DNA of 64,000 nt from Cerrena zonata. Lineage: Eukaryota > Basidiomycota > Agaricomycetes > Polyporales > Cerrenaceae. Position numbers and translations under genes: made by a program. The notes under the pieces were generated by a model. It was given only the letters and a program-made list of their open reading frames with translations. It did no database searches and was not told the origin of the DNA. Location of the stretch: the NCBI GenBank assembly GCA_038087015.1, contig JASBNA010000002.1, positions 1,674,001 through 1,738,000 on the forward strand, read 5' to 3'. Below are positions 33,266 to 44,901 of this stretch, in pieces; position 1 is the first letter of the stretch; each line of letters begins with the position of its first letter.

Positions 33266-33956
33266 ATTAGCTGTTCTTTACGCTGTTATACAGAACCCGA
33301 GAGCAATTTGAATACGTTCTGATCACTCAAAGTGGTGGAGGTACAGTGAATCGACAGCGAAATTGTGAATGGATGATATATATCCCATCCAAATTGAGTC
33401 ATGTACACGAAAGTACGTATATTTGGCATTACTGAGGGAAACGGGCCTCCGTTCTTTCGATCGTTTCGGGTCTTGGCGATAGAGGGGTCCGAACATATGG
33501 GTGAAGGATAAGAACCATGACGACATATGGTAAGTTCCCACGACTCACGATTTACAATTCAGTATTGCAAATCGAAACATATTCCACCGGCGTCGGACTC
33601 GGAATGGAGGGAGTATGATAGTAGTATGGTCTATTGATGCACTGTAGAAAGCAATGGGAGATACATGCACTGAGTCTATTTAACATTTACTACAAACGAA
33701 CGGGATAGCCAAGAAAAGGGTGATCATGCAGTACTGTGAGAACACGAATGATATTGAACAGTGTCCATGTGAGAGCTACGCTAAGGGGACCAAGCATTAA
33801 CAAGGGAGTGTGAGGATAACTATGCAGAGTATACGAAGTAATGTGATAGACATGAAAGTAGGAATTAGGTGTGTCATGAGCCGCATGAAAAATTGTTCTA
33901 TCTATCCGTTAGCAAAGGGAATAAGGATAAGTTACGAAACCACCGCTGTTTTTTCG
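33266..33956. other. Intergenic between two minus-strand genes
   Basis: The 691 bp hold the promoter of the GGT-like gene and the 3' flank of the MFS gene. Several stop-rich frames and no family resemblance. Nothing supported. Confidence 0.45.
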
Positions 33957-35854
33957 TTACACGACCGACGAGCCCTTCGTTTCCTTCGATTGCAGAGGAA
34001 CGGATGCTACTTCAAACGTGCGCGCGAACTTAGATTTCGTACGAAGCTTTGGTCCGTATCGCTTGAGAACAAATGGAATTGGCATCATCAAGATAGCGAT
34101 GCATCCAATGAGCGTCGATGCCCATCGTGGATTGAGCGATTCGAACATTTGGCCTGCGAAAAGCGGGAAACCGGCGCCGACCAGGGAACGGACGACGGTA
34201 GTAGCAGCGAGTGCGGAGGCGGCAATGAACAGATATGCATCGACGAGATAGTTGAAGAGTCCAAGGAAGATCCAAATAATGGAAAAGCCCATTAAAAGTC
34301 CAGCCATCATCGGGGCCCATAGAGATATGTTGGGGAACGATGTCCAGCCAAACCAGAAGAATGTGACTGCAAATCCGGGAGCAGCCCACATGCAAAGGTC
34401 AAGGCGGAACTCTGGAGGGACGGGATTCGGGTGATATTCCTTCATCAGGCGAACGTAGATAGGATTCCAGTAGAAGACGTAACCCAAAACTCCAATCAAG
34501 CCTCCAACGAAAATAGGCATGAACATCAGACCGGATAGTCCGGCATTAAGTTCATGGCCAACGGTGAAAACAATGGGATAGGCTTCAAACGTGAGGTATA
34601 GACACCCGTATACGAACTGCATGAAACCTGGTAAGTAAATATTATCTTGCAAGTTGTAATTGCAACTTACGCTGGAGTAAATGGTGATTGCGAGAAGCAT
34701 AGGCTCCAGAAATAGGATCTTGAAGGGTCGAGCCAAGGTGTGCTCCATGCGTTGAACATAGGTCATGGTCTCCTTCTCTAGGGGAGCCCACCAGCGACTC
34801 TCGCCCGTTTCTTTACGCAGACGCCGCGCCTTTTTGACGAGTAGAGTTGGCCTATAAGGATGACAGTTAGTTATGCCTAGCTGAATACGAGGGCAACCAC
34901 ATGACTTACGCATGAGTTTCTGGTAAGAAAAACACGATTGTTACAAGACACGATCCGGCAAAGAACGTCAACAACCAGAAGACCCATCTCCACGACACTC
35001 CTGCTACGGCCATATAACCCCCTACTGTTGGTCCCAGAGCCGGTCCAGCAAACGGTGCTAGTGTGAATAACGCAAGGGCAGTCCCTCGGGTTTCAGCATC
35101 CCAAATATCAGAGATAATGCCACTAATAACGATGAACTATCAGACCTTGCGATTGATAATATTGACGAATATTACTTACCCGCTATTTGTGAGAGGGGCA
35201 GCAGCAAAGGTACCACCCAAGAACCGGAAGATTAAGATCGACGCTGTGTTTGGGGAAAGGGCACAGCCAACTTGGAAGCATGTGTAAACGAAGAAAGAAA
35301 TGATGGAAACTGGCCGACGTCCATATTGTTCAGAAAGTGGACCCCAAATGAGTGGACCGACACAATATCCAGCAACAAAGAGGGAGATCATGAGTGCTCC
35401 GACTTCTCTTCCGAAGTGGAATCTGACCATCAGATCGGCAACAATTCCCGAGGGAATTGAACTGGCAAACGTGCTGAAGAGATGTTGTCAGATTTCGCCG
35501 CTCAATAACTTCAACGATTCAAACGTACGCATTGAGCACCAACAGACCACTGAGAACAGTGAGGAACCATCGGTGTATCCGTGACCAATTTTGTGGATCT
35601 TCAGGGTCATCCGGAGCAAAACGTACTTCAAACTGATCCCAACCTTTCTCACCAGGGTCTGGTCCGTATGCTTCTCGATGGTATTCCTCGTTCAAGTCTT
35701 CCCTGACCGCCTCATGATCATCGTTAAGTTGCCGATCATTTTCACCGATTACGGTAGAGGAAGAACGACTGGCAGCTCCATTTATTGATGGTACTTGTGA
35801 AGTGGATGCCGACTGACTGGTCTCGCCGTGAGGGATGGCAAGAGCGGAGGACAT
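33957..35854 (-). CDS. MFS transporter, DHA1-type (polyamine/drug exporter-like), 557 aa
   Basis: Twelve-segment proton antiporter of the family that includes yeast Tpo and Candida Flu1/Mdr1-type exporters; substrate unknown. Exons: 35854-35529, 35473-35180, 35122-34910, 34851-34671 and 34616-33957. The N-terminal 85 residues are a Ser-rich cytosolic tail, then DPEDPQNWSRIHRWFLT, a family start block. Other motifs: GPLIWGPLSEQYGRRPVSII, FAGPALGPTVGGYM, WRWVFWLLTFFAG, FLPETHAPTLLVKKA, RPFKILFLEPM, SSFVYGCLYLTFEAYPIVF. The C-terminus is basic (RYGPKLRTKSKFAR). The fourth intron ends at GCAG just before TTCGTATAC; an earlier AG would break the frame. A TATA-like element lies about 65 bp upstream of the ATG. 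Confidence 0.88.
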
Positions 35855-36673
35855 GACGAAAGAAACCGAGGGCAACAAAAGGACAAAACTCAACTATACA
35901 CCCGACTGCCCCGTTAATATATACCAGGTGTGATTACTGTACTTTTTCGGTGTATATAATTACCGTCATGGGACCTTGCGATCCCTCCGCACGCATCGTT
36001 GTAAAATGTCAAAAGACGTATGTAAGCTAGAATCGCAGAGATGGCTAACAACGGCAACCGGGTACCCAGGTGAGAGCCTTCTGTGTGCCTGTTTGTGTTC
36101 CACTTGCTGGGATAACTTGGAGGTGTGCCGGCACCGTAGGGCTTTCATTACTAGAACCCATAACTCATGCAACAAACCGAGACTATAGCTATGGAGGTCC
36201 TTATAGCACTGCAGGAAGTCAATGTCGGAACTGTATTGAAAGTTTTTCTGACGGAGGCAGACTCTTGCCGCGCCCGGCGAAATGAACGGATGAACATGTT
36301 GATCATTTTCGATCAATACCTCATGTGCGCCTTTCCGAGGAACTCCCAAGAACTCCCTTCCTGTACTCAGGCGTAGTTCTGACGAAAGGAATTGCTTGGG
36401 GTACATCGATTAGTTTTTCGTCGATTTTGCGAGACTGACTGTAAACTACTGTCTCTATTACGAAGTGAGTACTAGTGAGTACCAACACCTGGTAACCTGT
36501 AATCGGTAATTGACCTCGGCCAACCGGCTCTTTATTGCCGGGTTAAACTATCTTTATCAGAGGTGCTCGGAGATCAAAAAGCAAGACCAGCGAAGGTTTT
36601 GATTGGCATGGCCCGATTTGAATGCTAAACAATCATCATTGTTCAATTCAAAACTGCTCTACACCAGTTTGCA
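35855..36673. other. Divergent intergenic region DHA1 transporter/WRAP73
   Basis: The 819 bp hold two promoters. A TATA-like element for the transporter is at 35916-35923. An ATG-started 146-codon frame on the minus strand (35966-36406) shows no recognisable family and is not called. Confidence 0.4.
35916..35923 (-). promoter_or_regulatory. TATA-like box of the DHA1-type transporter
   Basis: The minus strand reads TATATATT about 65 bp before the transporter start codon at 35854. The spacing suits a core promoter. Motif evidence only. Confidence 0.4.
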
Positions 36674-38602
36674 ATGGACTTTACTGAAATCTTCAAACAA
36701 ACGTCGGGAATAGTGGCTTTCAGCCCTGGTACACGTTTTATACTAACAGCTATACATGACCGTTTGGTGATACGACAGGCTGATACGCTACAAATCACGC
36801 GCAGTTGGCAAATCCCGACAGAGGCGGCCCCTTTGCAAAGCTCTTCCAAGGGATCCAATGTTGTAAAATCTACAAATCAATCAAACCAATCGGAGATGGT
36901 GATTAGTCACGCAAGCTGGTCTTGCGACTCTGAGTATATCCTTGCAGCGTGTGCAAAACGCGGAACCATCGACGTTTTCAAACTGCGGGATGAATCATGG
37001 AACTCACGCATCACGGTTGGGGCGGAAGGCCTTACCAAGGCCGAATGGGCTCCAGATGGCAGAACGATTGTATGCTTCTCTGCGTGGGCTGTAAGTGTGT
37101 CGCTGCGTTCATGCTTGTTGTATTCATGAACTTTGTGTTTTCGTATTGCAGCTTAGAGTAACTATTTGGTCACTGATCACCGGAACATCCACATACATCC
37201 AGTACCCATTACACCCTGATCGAGGTAATCATTTGTGCATCCTACTATAATCCTACTGTAATAATCTGACATGTTCGCAATAGGCTGTGCATTTCGCGCG
37301 GACGGTCGATATTTCGTCCTTGCCGAGCGGCATAAGTCTAAGGACACTTTGGGTGTGTACGATGCATCTGAGTCATATCGTCTAGTAAGAGTAGGTAGTC
37401 TTGATGTTTCGCGTTCTTGGTATTCTGATGACAATGTGATATGATATGTAGCATTTCCCCTTACCAACATCTACCCTCTCATCCTTCTCCCTCTCTCCAA
37501 ATGGAGATTATCTAGCAGCTTGGGAAAGCCCAATGGAGGTTTGCAAGCAACTTCGATTACAGTACACCACTAATATTATCTACCTCTACAGTACAAAATA
37601 TACATCCTCAGTCTGTCTGGCCTTGTGGCAGGAAGCTTCACGCCCGATCCAGATCCTGGGTACGGAATCAGATGCGTGTCATGGCACCCTACGGGATTCT
37701 TTCTTGCGGTTGGAGGGTACGACGATAAGGTATCAATTCCTCATTGTTTGTAGCGCTAACCTACTTACTACAGATCATAGATATACCTTTTAGAGCGACT
37801 TACTTGGGAGCCTATTGCAATTCTGGATTTGCAGACCCGCATTGGAAATAGCATAGTAGGTTATCCCTCCCGCAAATAGAACAGCTCATCATCCGTACGT
37901 AGAATATTTGGCGAGAACCACCCGAATGGATGGAAAAGACGCAGGGAAGAGGATTCCTGTCATGTAAGTGTCGCATGATCACCGATTTACCACCCATGGC
38001 ATTTTCAAACAGCAGCTTTTAGATGAAAAATTACGACCTCCTTACAGCATAGGGATCAATCGACCGGACTTTTCGAAATCACATCCCAAGTCTGGAGTTG
38101 TACAGCTTTCGTTCAACATTTCAGGCACACTCTTATTGGCTCGGTTCGAGAGTGCACCGACAGCTGTTTTCTTGTACTCGCTACCCTCCGCGTCTGAACG
38201 AATCTTCCGACGCGACCGGAGGTGTCGCCTTCAACAGCGCCTAAGCTGAGAAGCGTATTGATACATGCAGACCCCGTCGTTGCTGCGAAATGGAATCCTG
38301 TACGGAAAGCCAATCTTGTCATTACTTGCGGCAGCGGAAGCATATATCTGTGGAGTGATGAATGGATCAAAGACGAAGAGACGGGGGAGACTGAGGAGGT
38401 GGCAGAATGTGTGGGAATTCCCGCTAGTGAGTGCCTTTCCTTAGGAATGCCATGGTTAATGATCGCAATGAAATGTGCTGATGCATTTGCAGGACAATTT
38501 AATACGTTGGATCTCCAATGGGCGCCGGATGGAAAGGGTATTCTGCTCCTCGATAAGGAAGCCTTTTGTTGTGCTTTTGAGGTAGAGGATGAAGGGACCT
38601 AG
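36674..38602 (+). CDS. WRAP73: WRAP73/WDR8 WD-repeat protein, about 490 aa, one apparent frameshift
   Basis: Wdr8/WRAP73 is a WD-repeat protein at the spindle pole body or centrosome; in fission yeast it works with Msd1 in anchoring microtubules. Exons: 36674-37090, 37152-37224, 37284-37390, 37452-37538, 37592-37729, 37781-37855, 37903-37963, 38023-38426 and 38493-38602. Family features: start MDFTEIFKQTSGIVAFSPG, repeat blocks (ISHASWSCDSEYILAAC, GLTKAEWAPDGRTIV, GCAFRADGRYFVLAERH, IRCVAWHPTGFFLAVGGYDD), then VVQLSFNISGTLLLARFES, and the end block VVAAKWNPVRKANLVITCG. In exon 8 the frame slips by the equivalent of one missing base between about 38195 and 38225; family sequence continues after it (APKLRSVLIHADPVVAAKW). 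Otherwise intact. Confidence 0.87.
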
Positions 38603-38915
38603 CGTCGATGAGCTGCGCAGACTTCTCGTTCTGTTCTCAAAGTAGACTACTGCCACGGAGGTTAGCGAGTTTATCTTTTGTGCCGCAGTGGTGCGTCTTA
38701 GTATTGATGCCCGGCGGTGATGGAATAGAATGGTGGGAAGTTGCCATTAAAGGCATCGCCCCTTGCTGACTAAGTGGAAAAGCGCTGAAGTCATAATGAC
38801 CCCTGCCCGGTAAGCAATCGGACTCTACTCACTGTAGTTCATGCCCGCCTTTGTCCTCAACTCCTCTCGCCTTCGGTCTCACTGCTTCAACTTCTAACCA
38901 CTGTACACGTTTATA
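38603..38915. other. Intergenic between WRAP73 and the Zn2Cys6 gene
   Basis: 313 bp holding a 3' flank and a promoter. No gene seen. Confidence 0.4.
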
Positions 38916-41900
38916 ATGCCCAAGGCCCCTTCAAGCAACCACGGGTCGGGCTCAAATGCCTTCCAAAACACCCATGTTCTCAAACGGAATCAGGTATGGA
39001 GTAGTTCTCTCAGGATAGGAGCCGTCGTGCTTGACATCCCTCGGCATTCATATAGGCATGTCATCAATGTAGAAGGCGTAAACTAGTAAGTGTATCTCGT
39101 CTATGTCCTATATGCTCACAGGTACTTATATGCAACAGAAATGGTCAGTCACTTTCGGTCACTACTACCCCGAAGCCCGACGTTGCTTAACCTTGTCGAT
39201 CATATTTACAGTGATGCTCAACGACCATGTTCCACCTGTGTGCGCTCACACTCCTATGCTGTTGCCCACGCACCGGCTGGGGTAGAGCTTCCACCACATC
39301 CAGAATGTACATTTGATGAAGGTGCGTGGTTTTGGTTCCTGCATCAATGACATATCTACAACCGTCACAGTTTCAGAATCGCCACCTGTTGAGACTACAG
39401 AAACTCCCAAGAGTCGCTTTGAACGTCTGGAAGGCAGGATCAGTATGTGCAACACTTCAAGATTTGGCATTCACTTATGCGACATGTCTTCAGACGAACT
39501 AGAGTCCCTCCTACGAGAAAAAGACAGAGCGTTACAGTCTGGTCCATCACAAGGATCACCATTTGCCGAGTCCAGTATTCCAACACCATCCACATCTCAA
39601 AACAATGGCTTCAATTTTGACTCTGTGCCATTCGTTGACGGACACGGAAATGGTATCTCAAATAACACCATTCCCGGTCCGTACGGAAATTTCGCGCAAT
39701 CAAAACTGAATGATATCGAATTTCCACGATTCCCCAGTAGTTCTTCCCTAGACAATCTAGCAGGCGTTGCGAGTATGCTTGGAAGTGCATCCATGCCTGA
39801 CCCCCACATCGACCCAATAGCGAGTCTTCAAACTGACCCTTCTATCTCTGCTTTCCCAACTAGCACCAGCAATCTCGATCTGGTCTTTACCTCATGGCCA
39901 GCCAACCTTCCCAACAGAGAGATTACTCGACATCTGTACGTTATATTTACACCCCTCGCAAATCATGACGTTGACGCAACATAGTGTCGAGGCCTATTTC
40001 GCTTTCCACCTTCATGCTGTCAGGCTATTCCACGGCCCATCTTTTCTTGCGTCTTTAGACTTGCACCCCAGCGATCCGAGATTTCCGTGGTCGGCAGTAT
40101 TACACGCTATGTGCGCCATAGGAAGTCTGTACGTCGCTAATATAGCACCTACTCCCGCACCTCCCCCGGAGTTTCCCCCACGTAAGTGGCAAGCTGTATG
40201 GCTCAGTTGAGGCTTCTGACTCTCTGAATAGACGAGGTGTTCGGCGCACGACTTAGAACGTTGCAGCGCCGGCCAGATTCTTTCGCCGAGCAACAAATCA
40301 AGTTGGCAAAAGAACAAGCAGAGAACGCGCTTGATCTTGGTCAGCATAAATTCCAATGTGTACAAGGTATGTCTTTTACGGACATGTCCTACAAATTTGG
40401 TTAACGTAATTTTTAGTAACTGTAATGTTGACTTGGTTCTACTGGTGTCATGGAAGGTATGTCGCTGTTGTTCTCATTCCGTTCAGATTAAGTGATGTTC
40501 TCCTTTCAGATGGTCGGAAGTGAGTATTGTCGTACCATTATAAGGATCATATCTCATATTTTGCAGGCCTTCTTGTCGGCGGCGCACGCGCTCAGAGTTG
40601 CAGTCCCTTGTGGGCTAAACGTCTGCCCGCCTTTTCACACTATTGCGGAGACACTTCGTCCACCGGCAATTATCCCTCCCGCGAAGACTGTCATCGAAGA
40701 TGAAATGCGTAGAAATACTTTTTGGTTAGGTGAGATCTACTAGATTGACTTCTCAGCCATCATCATGAGTGACTGACGAAGTGGCGGTATAGCGTACGCC
40801 ATGGAAAGACACATGGGTACCGGAAATGGATGGGCGCTCAGTCTGGACGACCAGGACATCTGTCAATTGCTGCCCTTACGCGGAGATCAGTTCGAACAGG
40901 GTGTAGGTACACTCATCAACCATTCCGTATCCAACTTAACTCCTTATAGGTTCTCGTATACCCAAGTGAACGACAGTGGTCTCACGATATGGACCTACTC
41001 ACCGTGCACAAGGAAAATCAGACTGATTCGTTCATACTCTACATCAAGGCTTCCATGATTCTATCACGAGTGAAGTCGTTTAACTTGCGCTTCAAGGGGA
41101 AGCATTACAGAGGAGATCCCTCTGTCATCTCGCCCAATAACAGCCCTGCCAGTGGTGACCAACCAGAAAGTTTCGATATCAAAGATGCTCCCGCTTTCCA
41201 AGACCTTCACAAGTTGATTTCCACATTCAAGACAAACCTGCCAACGCACTTGAAGAGCCCGATCATTGGTAACTCCGTCGACCCTTACCTATACACAGCA
41301 TTCTGCATGCCTAGCCTGTGAGTCCATCCTCGTCTGACTGATCCACCATGTTGCTCATTATGATTATTGATTAGAGCGTTAATTATACTAAACGAGCCCC
41401 ATGCTCGTCCAGGAGAGGTTACATGTGTTCATGCCGATCGGATTTTGCAAGCCTCGCGTGCGATTGTGGATCTAATGTATAATCTGGGTTCCACAAGTTA
41501 TGACGTGTCTTTGTTGGGGTTACATCCTGTCGTAAGTGCCTATACGCATCGGTGCTAACCTTTCTGACACTGTGCCTAGATGTGTTGGTTCATGGCTGGT
41601 CGGGTTTTGATACGTTTCCTGAAAGTTGCCATGACAGCAAACAGTGAAGCCCAAATAGCACAGCTACAGGCTGAAATAGTCTTTATTCGGTGAGTTTGAG
41701 ATTCCTAGTTTTGTTTGGGTTCCTTCTCACCCATGATGCAGAGGAATGTTAATGAGAGCCGCTGAGCGCATCGTACTAGCTGGTAAGTTTTTCATCCTTA
41801 CATGGTTTCACTCAAACTTAGATGGCCACATAGATCGATACCAACGGATGTTCGACGAGTTTTTGTTCAACAGCACTGGACAGACGTTTCCAGACTCAGC

Positions 41901-42048
41901 ACCTCCTACCAGATTCTCCAACGAATGCACATTGGCTATGGAACCAGATTCAATATTTACCCTGGTTCCAGACGCCAGTCCTCGATCAACACTAGACATG
42001 TACATGCAATATAAAGCACCCATGCCCTCCCGACCGGTTCCTAGGTGA
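38916..42048 (+). CDS. Zn2Cys6 fungal transcription factor, 760 aa
   Basis: Binuclear zinc cluster regulator with the fungal-specific transcription factor domain; target genes unknown. Seventeen exons: 38916-38993, 39055-39084, 39139-39143, 39212-39321, 39371-39442, 39494-39935, 39985-40181, 40232-40366, 40417-40456, 40510-40519, 40567-40729, 40793-40902, 40950-41317, 41375-41531, 41580-41689, 41742-41782 and 41834-42048; the sum is divisible by three. The zinc cluster reads ACHQCRRRKLKCDAQ then RPCSTCVRSH, with the sixth Cys 22 residues after the fifth (HPEC), longer than usual. A short coiled coil follows (RFERLEGRINELESLLREKD). The middle region has the regulator domain (AYFAFHLHAVRLFHGPSFLA; RNTFWLAYAMERHMG). 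The 5-nt exon 3 encodes Lys and two bases of the third zinc Cys. No disruption. Confidence 0.88.
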
Positions 42049-42795
42049 TTTCTTCTTCTCCTTGGCTCGTAATTGATTCGCATTTTCGTCTTCGGCTCTT
42101 TGGTTTTACACTTATTGGCAACGCGAATTTGTTGTATACTTATCATGTAGCAGGTATCCTCTATCTAATCCATGTATCTACCATACCACATTTCTCCCTG
42201 TCTAGGCACACATCCCCACCGGAGATAGAGTTATATATACATAGACTTTGTTCAGAGCGCCCTCGGAAGGCTGCAGTTCACGGCACAGCCTGCTTCTATC
42301 CGCGGCGGCTGACCGATTACTTACGCATGCACCGTGGGCTGTATAAGTCACCGACCTCGAGGAAGCAGCATTCCGAGAGACCGTAGCTCCGACGAGGTCG
42401 CATGCCACGATGAACCACGATAAACATATCTGCAGTCCGTAATTTAGAACAGGAGCTAGTGGCGACTGGGAAAACGGATCCCCGGTAGGCACGTCGGGTG
42501 CACAACGGTTTAGACATCGTCATGAAGGATCTGCTTCCCCAAGGACTTTTCCATCTTCAAGAACGAGATAAGTCACCCAGTCGTATGTGACAGATTGGCG
42601 CTGTCAGCTGGTGCCAACTTCATTTTGTTATCTTGGGTATGCCTGTCTTGGACGAGTTCAGGGCCGCGCACCGTGCAGCCACAATTTATAGTCTGCAAGT
42701 CATGCCAAACTTACGCAGTTCCCTTCCCTTCTTCCCCCGTCTGAGTCTCCCCTGCTAATACTGGCACTCAAAGCACATCTTTGGCCATCCGGCTC
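42049..42795. other. Intergenic between the Zn2Cys6 gene and the GPCR
   Basis: The 747 bp hold a 3' flank and the GPCR promoter; 42718-42760 is C/T-rich. I find no gene, tRNA or repeat. Confidence 0.45.
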
Positions 42796-44514
42796 ATGGA
42801 TCCCCAGCCGGATTCGGGTGGTTCATCGAATACTTGCTCGACTCCAGATCCGTTCGATTTTAGCACACGACTAGGTTTAACTTTTATTACTGAGGCCTCA
42901 GTGTTTTCTGCCGTCGCGGTACTGGCCTTGCTGCTGCATATCATCGTAAGGGGTTTTTTTCCCCTTTTTCACATGCCCCGGTCCTAACTCCCTCCACAGT
43001 ATAGCGCCGCCACAATCAAGCACGGTGCTGCACGACATTGGTCTACAGCGACGCATGTACACTGGTATTTCCTGAGTTTACTGACATCAGAACTCATACA
43101 AGCTGTTGGTTAGCCAAAAAAGAAGTTTCGTTCTCCTTGGCTGCTGGTACTAATCAAGGAACCATAGGTGGCATCATAAATGTGCGGTGGATTAAAGACG
43201 CGGTTTGTTTTTGATTATCATTTCGTTTCTGGCAGAAAGCTAATACTATCTTTGACAGACTGTCACCAATGGGCCTATGTGCACTGCACAAGGTAAGGTT
43301 CTGTCTTTACACATAAGAATGAAACTTTATTGTTGCTATAGGTGCTCTGAAGCAGGTTGGGGATGTCGGTGTGGCTTTGGCGTGAGTTTCACAACCCTTT
43401 CACCGCCGAATTTTACACTTATTTTCCATCGAAAATTTTGACAGATCACTTGTCAGTACTACTTATTCCCCTGAATGATCTTGTTGGAGCTCAAGACAAA
43501 TGTTGTACCTAGGCGATTGCAATGCACACCTTCTGTGTCATTGTCCTCCAGTGGAAACCGAATCCCAAGCCTATCATTGCCATCACAGTTCTCAGTGGTA
43601 TTTGGCTATTTGTTACCCTCATTGTCACAATCGGGTACGGTGTACACAGAGGCGAGACGTATTACGGCGATACACAGTATTGTGAGCAACTTGCCGAAAC
43701 CACTCTGGGCTATACCATGCTGATAGACTGTCAGGGTGCTGGATCACTAAGAAATTTCCGGTTGAACGAATCGCCTTGGAGTATCTCTGGATGTGGACCG
43801 GCCGCCTTTTTGAACATAGTGCTGTACATTCCTATAGCTCTTGTTCTCAAGGGTGTGCTGGCCGTCCAAGGTGGCCGACTACGTCTACTCAATCATGGAG
43901 GCAGCCGTAAACATCTATCACAGATGCTCAATTTTCACGTTGCAGCGAATCGTATTGCAGTAAAGATGCTTTTGTTCGTCCCCTCATTTCTCCGTTACGA
44001 CTAGTTGGAACTGACTGTTCTAAATCCTTTATAGCTATCCTGCTGTCTACACCTGCACAGTAAGTGTCATACTTCTGCTCGGTTTACTGGACATTGATCG
44101 AATATACAACAGGTCCTTCCTATTGCCATTGTCAGATGGCGAGCTTTCACGGGACACTGCGTCCCTTGGGAAGCTACCGTTGTTGCCGATGTGTTGTTCG
44201 CATCATCCGGCCTCATGAATGTTCTTTTGTTTATGTTTACACGACCAAACCTTATGCCTCAACGCGAAGGCTCAACGAGCCTTCCTCGAGTTGACACGAA
44301 TTTCCAAAACCTAACATTGACACCATTATCCATCTACCCGCCAAGTTCCACCTATGCTCCCGCTCCATCTCGGAGGTCGGAGGTGTCGAAATATACCAAC
44401 ATCCCTTTTAGCCTTCACAAGGATTCTTTATCGCCGCCGGCATCAACCATCACACTTGAGCCCTGGCGAAATAGAACCACAAATATGTTGTATACCCCCA
44501 ACACCCGCTTCTAA
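42796..44514 (+). CDS. Git3-like G-protein-coupled receptor, about 402 aa, one apparent frameshift
   Basis: Seven-segment receptor resembling fungal glucose/cAMP-sensing receptors (Git3/Gpr1, cAR-like); ligand unknown. Ten exons: 42796-42945, 43000-43108, 43168-43202, 43259-43292, 43342-43381, 43445-43451, 43513-43681, 43735-43973, 44035-44059 and 44113-44514. Segments visible: TEASVFSAVAVLALLLHI, HVHWYFLSLLTSELIQAVGG, GPMCTAQGALKQVGDVGVAL, AIAMHTFCVIVLQW, IIAITVLSGIWLFVTLIV, LNIVLYIPIALVLKGV, MLFYPAVYTCTVLPIAIVRW, VVADVLFASSGLMNVLLF. In exon 8 one extra base near 43796-43803 (GGACCGGCCGCC) separates WCWITKKFPVERIALEYLWM from AAFLNIVLYIP. The 90-residue C-terminal tail is Ser/Thr/Pro-rich, as expected for a regulated receptor tail. 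Exon 6 is 7 nt. Confidence 0.83.
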
Positions 44515-44901
44515 CCACAGTCACAGTCGTTCCAGTCCGTAATTAAAGCGTTGTAGTGTTGCCGTTTTCTGCTTTCCTTGTTATTTCTGCTTCATCTTCG
44601 TTGAATACGGCTCTTATTTTTTCGTCTCCCGCGGTTTGTCTTCGGGGCTCCTATCTATCAAGTAATATTTGTACAGTAGGGTTGTTTACGTTCACGGAAT
44701 TCATGGCATTATGAATGGTAGAGACAGAGTGAGATATCGAATGACCGCAAATACACTGAAAAATCATCCTGTCGATGTCGGAGCACCCGAAGTACCCGCC
44801 GTCCTGTCACTACATGCATCACCTTCTAAAAGGGGTCCATAAATGTCCACACGTTTACCGTCACTGCCACAATTCCTCGTTAACACTTCGACGTCATTGT
44901 C
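44515..44901. other. Intergenic between the GPCR and VPS20
   Basis: 387 bp with a GPCR 3' flank and VPS20 promoter. No gene seen. Confidence 0.4.

Noticed and set aside
35966..36406. 146-codon ATG frame on the minus strand between the DHA1 transporter and WRAP73
   Set aside because: No domain, no hydrophobic or repeat pattern and no splice partners; it lies in a divergent promoter region.
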